6,207 nucleotides of DNA, taken from NCBI GenBank assembly GCA_021790955.1, contig JAJYFI010000108.1:1-6207 (forward strand), given 5' to 3'. Below the pieces are notes generated by a model. The model did not search any database. It saw only the letters and a list, made by a program, of their open reading frames with translations, and was not told the DNA's origin. The stretch comes from a bacterium. GTDB lineage: Bacteria; Elusimicrobiota; Elusimicrobia; UBA1565; UBA9628. Of the stretch, positions 1-6,207 are shown piece by piece (within the stretch, counting starts at the first letter, position 1; every line of letters starts with the position of its first letter). The position numbers and the translations under genes are program-made.

Positions 1-264
1 GCGGCGGCGTTGCAGGAATTCCTTACCGTGAAATCGGACGACGTCACGGGGCGCACCAAGATGTACGAGGCCATCATCAAGAGCGACCCGCCGGCGCAGC
101 CAGGGGTTCCGGAGTCCTTCAAGGTTCTCGTCAAGGAGCTCCAGGCTCTGGGTCTCAACGTGGACCTTTTAAAGCTGGGCCGTGAAAACGGAACCGAAGG
201 CGCGGCCGGCGGGGTTAAGGAAACCCCGAAGAAGCGGCCGGCGGCCAAGGCGGGCAAGGAATAA
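1..264 (+). CDS. rpoB: RNA polymerase subunit β, C-terminal end (partial)
   Basis: These are the last 87 residues of the β subunit, which with β' forms the active-site cleft of RNA polymerase; the 5' part of the gene lies outside the window. The frame is open from base 1 and ends at TAA (262-264). The segment LQEFLTVKSDDVTGR followed by PGVPESFKVLVKELQALGLNV is the conserved β C-terminus, which packs against the β' N-terminal region. E. coli β stops about five residues after the equivalent of LGLNV. Here the protein continues for about 28 more residues, rich in Lys, Ala, Gly and Pro (about 178-261), probably a disordered basic tail. The stop is 2 bases before the rpoC start, so the two subunits are almost certainly co-transcribed and translationally coupled. 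Identification is secure. An in-frame TTG at 10 is an internal Leu codon, not a start. Confidence 0.97.
   Translation, partial: AAALQEFLTVKSDDVTGRTKMYEAIIKSDPPAQPGVPESFKVLVKELQALGLNVDLLKLGRENGTEGAAGGVKETPKKRPAAKAGKE
256..260 (+). promoter_or_regulatory. Ribosome binding site of rpoC
   Basis: AAGGA lies 6 bases before the ATG at 267, inside the last codons of rpoB. It fits the anti-Shine-Dalgarno sequence of 16S rRNA and supports ATG 267 as the rpoC start. Because ribosomes finishing rpoB cover this site, rpoC translation is probably coupled to rpoB. Confidence 0.8.
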
Positions 265-266
265 CC

Positions 267-4500
<4,234 letters not shown>

Positions 4501-4514
<14 letters not shown>

Positions 4515-4890
4515 TCAGCTTATCCGCGGCGGGCGCACCCGCGCGCGAGGGCGCACGAAGGCTCCGGCCTTGAGAGGCTGCCCTCAGCGTCGCGGCGTCT
4601 GCACGCGCGTTTCGACGACGACGCCGAAAAAGCCGAACTCGGCTCTTCGCAAGATCGCCCGCGTCAAGCTCACGACCGGGACCGAGGTCACGGCGTATAT
4701 TCCCGGCGTGGGGCACAATCTGCAGGAGCACTCGATTGTCCTCATCCGCGGCGGCCGCGTGAAGGACTTGCCCGGAGTCAGGTATCACATGATCCGAGGC
4801 GTTCTCGACGCCTCCGGGGTGGAGGGCCGCCGGCAGGGGCGGTCGCTCTACGGGGCCAAGCGCCCGAAGGAGGCCGCGAAGGCGGCGTGA
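4501..4890 (+). CDS. rpsL: 30S ribosomal protein S12
   Basis: S12 is a 129-residue protein at the decoding centre of the 30S subunit, where it contacts helices 27 and 44 of 16S rRNA and monitors codon-anticodon pairing. The start MPTVNQLIRGG is the family N-terminus; TTPKKPNSALRK (39-51) and HNLQEHS followed by RGGRVKDLPGVRYH are the conserved loops. Numbered with Met1, P42, K43, K88 and P91, where streptomycin resistance or dependence changes usually fall, are all wild type, so this S12 is predicted streptomycin-sensitive. D89, the residue methylthiolated by RimO in E. coli, is present. The last few residues (KEAAKAA) are a short Lys/Ala tail beyond the E. coli length of 124. The start lies inside rpoC (14-base overlap) and the stop TGA (4888-4890) is 35 bases before rpsG. 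Confidence 0.99.
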
Positions 4891-4925
4891 CGAGGCGATG
4901 AAAGGAGCCAAGGGAGGCGAGCGAC
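4891..4925 (+). promoter_or_regulatory. rpsL-rpsG spacer with rpsG ribosome binding site
   Basis: This 35-base spacer is purine-rich. GGGAGG (4912-4917) is the Shine-Dalgarno sequence for the rpsG ATG at 4926, 8 bases on. A second SD-like GGAG sits at 4904-4907, in an imperfect tandem pair of nine-base units (4901-4909 and 4910-4918, 7 of 9 alike). In E. coli the corresponding spacer is close to 100 bases and folds into the binding site through which S7 represses its own operon. This spacer shows no convincing stem and is too short to hold that structure. No terminator or promoter is seen. Confidence 0.75.
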
Positions 4926-5405
4926 ATGCCGCGTAGGGGATTAAGGCCGAGGGAGCGCCGGGGATTTCCGGCGGCGGACTTCAAGTACCAGTCCCAACTG
5001 GTCTCCCGGTTCATCAACAAGATCAATTTCCAGGGGAAAAAGTCCACCGCCGAGCGGGTCGTTTACGACGCGATGTCGCTCATGGGGGAGAAATCGGGGC
5101 AAGAACCCTTGACCGTCTTCACCCAGGCGATCGAAAACGTCCGCCCCCTTCTCGAGGTCAAGGCCCGCCGCGTCGGCGGCGCGACCTATCAGGTGCCGAT
5201 GGAGGTTCGCCCGGACCGCTCGGCCACTCTGGCCATGCGCTGGATCATCGACGCCGCCCGGGATAAGGCCGGCCGGCCGATGGCGCAGCGCCTCGCCGAG
5301 GAATTGCTGTCCGCTTTTAAAAAGGAAGGAACCGCGTTTAAGAAGCGCGAGGATACCCACAAGATGGCCGAGGCCAACCGCGCCTTCGCCCATTACCGGT
5401 GGTGA
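4926..5405 (+). CDS. rpsG: 30S ribosomal protein S7
   Basis: S7 is a 159-residue primary 16S rRNA-binding protein that nucleates assembly of the 30S head and lines the E-site mRNA exit channel. The start MPRRG matches the family (MPRR in E. coli). GKKSTAE (37-43), the β-hairpin region ENVRPLLEVKARRVGGATYQV (split over about 70-90), EVRPDRS, LAMRWII and the C-terminal KKRED...MAEANRAFAHYRW are all characteristic. Length is close to the usual 156. ATG 4926 is supported by GGGAGG 8 bases upstream and by the conserved N-terminus. It follows rpsL and precedes fusA by 7 bases, the classic str gene order. In E. coli S7 is the translational repressor of this operon; whether it acts so here is unknown because the known target is not visible. 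The final Trp and stop codons form part of the fusA ribosome binding site. Confidence 0.99.
   Translation: MPRRGLRPRERRGFPAADFKYQSQLVSRFINKINFQGKKSTAERVVYDAMSLMGEKSGQEPLTVFTQAIENVRPLLEVKARRVGGATYQVPMEVRPDRSATLAMRWIIDAARDKAGRPMAQRLAEELLSAFKKEGTAFKKREDTHKMAEANRAFAHYRW
5398..5405 (+). promoter_or_regulatory. Ribosome binding site of fusA, overlapping the rpsG stop
   Basis: GGTGGTGA matches the extended Shine-Dalgarno consensus GGAGGTGA at 7 of 8 bases and ends 7 bases before the fusA ATG at 5413. It is built from the end of the rpsG Arg codon, the Trp codon and the TGA stop, so ribosomes terminating on rpsG sit on it. That makes termination-coupled initiation of fusA likely. Confidence 0.6.
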
Positions 5406-5412
5406 CAAGCTG

Positions 5413-6207
5413 ATGCCAAGAGAATTTCCGCTGGAGAAGGTGCGCAATATCGGCATCATCGCGCACATCGACGCCGGCAAAACGACCACCACGGAGCGCA
5501 TCCTCTACTACACGGGACGCATTCACAAGATCGGCGAAGTCCATGAGGGTTCGACGACGACCGACTGGATGCCCCAGGAGCGGGAGCGCGGCATCACGAT
5601 CACGGCGGCCGCGACCTACTGCAAGTGGCGGGACTGCCAGGTCAACATCATCGACACCCCGGGCCATGTGGATTTCACGGCGGAGGTCGAGAGAAGCCTG
5701 CGCGTTCTCGACGGAGCCGTCACCGTCTTCGACGGCGTTCAGGGCGTCGAGCCCCAGTCGGAGACCGTCTGGCGCCAGGCGGACAAGTATCACGTTCCCC
5801 GCATCGCCTATATCAACAAGATGGACCGCATCGGGGCCGATTTCTACATGTCGTACCAGTCGATCATCAAGATGCTCGGGGCCAACGCCTGCCCCATCCA
5901 GCTGCCCATCGGGGCCGAGGCGGGGTTCAAGGGCCTTATCGACCTTATCGAGATGAAGGCCTTGATCTGGCTCGGCGAGGAGTTGGGAGCCAAGTGGGAG
6001 ATCGTGGACATTCCGGCCGACATGCAGGACAGGGCCAAGGAATATCGCGAGAAGATGATCGAGAAGGCGGTGGAGTTCGACGACGCCGCGATGGAGCGCT
6101 ATCTCGAAGGCCAGCACGATTTTAAGCCCGAGGAAATCCGCCGGATGCTGCGCAAGGGCGTCCTTTCCTGCAGGATCTTTCCGGTTCTTTCCGGGTCCTC
6201 TTATAAA
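5413..6207 (+). CDS. fusA: Elongation factor G, N-terminal part (partial)
   Basis: This is the first 265 codons of EF-G, the GTPase that drives tRNA-mRNA translocation and, with RRF, ribosome recycling; the gene runs off the window. The segment covers nearly the whole G domain including the G' insert. Visible motifs are G1 AHIDAGKT (17-24), G2/switch I RGITIT with T62, G3 DTPGH (81-85) with catalytic H85, G4 NKMD (135-138), and the G5 position GSSYK (261-265) at the window edge. G5 normally reads GSAFKN in EF-G, so Ala is replaced by Ser here. ATG 5413 is the only sensible start: it gives the conserved opening VRNIGIIAHIDAGKTTT after about nine residues. The position directly after rpsG supports the primary EF-G rather than a paralogue such as fusA2 or a tetracycline-resistance protein. 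A tuf gene often follows but would lie outside the window. Confidence 0.98.
   Translation, partial: MPREFPLEKVRNIGIIAHIDAGKTTTTERILYYTGRIHKIGEVHEGSTTTDWMPQERERGITITAAATYCKWRDCQVNIIDTPGHVDFTAEVERSLRVLDGAVTVFDGVQGVEPQSETVWRQADKYHVPRIAYINKMDRIGADFYMSYQSIIKMLGANACPIQLPIGAEAGFKGLIDLIEMKALIWLGEELGAKWEIVDIPADMQDRAKEYREKMIEKAVEFDDAAMERYLEGQHDFKPEEIRRMLRKGVLSCRIFPVLSGSSYK

Noticed and set aside
4850..4925. Possible intrinsic terminator or promoter after rpsL
   Set aside because: There is no GC-rich hairpin followed by a T run and no recognisable -35/-10 pair; only a 3-base stem can be drawn in the spacer.
4898..4936. Twelve-codon reading frame starting at ATG 4898 and running into rpsG
   Set aside because: GAGG at 4892-4895 is only 2 bases away from this ATG, too close for initiation, and the peptide has no known counterpart; it is most simply the chance reading of a purine-rich spacer.

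Overview
The window is a densely packed stretch of core information-processing genes, all on the + strand. In order they are: the 3' end of rpoB (RNA polymerase β), complete rpoC (β'), complete rpsL (ribosomal protein S12), complete rpsG (ribosomal protein S7), and the first 265 codons of fusA (elongation factor G). Only about 44 bases are non-coding: 2 between rpoB and rpoC, none between rpoC and rpsL (they overlap by 14 bases), 35 between rpsL and rpsG, and 7 between rpsG and fusA. I see no promoter, terminator, RNA gene, repeat array, mobile element or foreign insertion. The window looks like the middle of one polycistronic transcript, cut at both ends by the window edges.

The sequence is GC-rich (roughly 60-65% by eye, not counted), with codons ending mostly in G or C throughout. 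β' is of the long Gram-negative type: it has a roughly 180-residue insertion in the trigger loop at the place of E. coli SI3. It also has a short extra segment in the F-loop, which I recall from Bacteroidetes-like sequences. The gene order with rpoBC joined directly to the str genes, and the style of the β' sequence, would fit a GC-rich member of a deep-branching Gram-negative phylum. Elusimicrobiota is my best guess, at low confidence. There is no sign of Proteobacteria-specific organisation, and the L7Ae-type gene found between rpoC and rpsL in Bacillus is absent.

Functionally, the first two genes supply the two catalytic subunits of RNA polymerase. The last three supply the decoding-centre protein S12, the 30S head organiser S7, and the translocase EF-G. 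Each gene has its own Shine-Dalgarno sequence, most lying inside the preceding gene, so translational coupling is likely along the whole string. All catalytic and metal-binding residues that can be checked are present, and no frameshift, intein or truncation is visible apart from the window edges.

I found no undescribed system. The observations worth a second look are small: an archaeal/eukaryotic-like Gly-Gly in the β' bridge helix, the F-loop insertion, the rpoC-rpsL overlap, a spacer too short for the known S7 autoregulatory site, an extended β tail, and an unusual G5 motif in EF-G.
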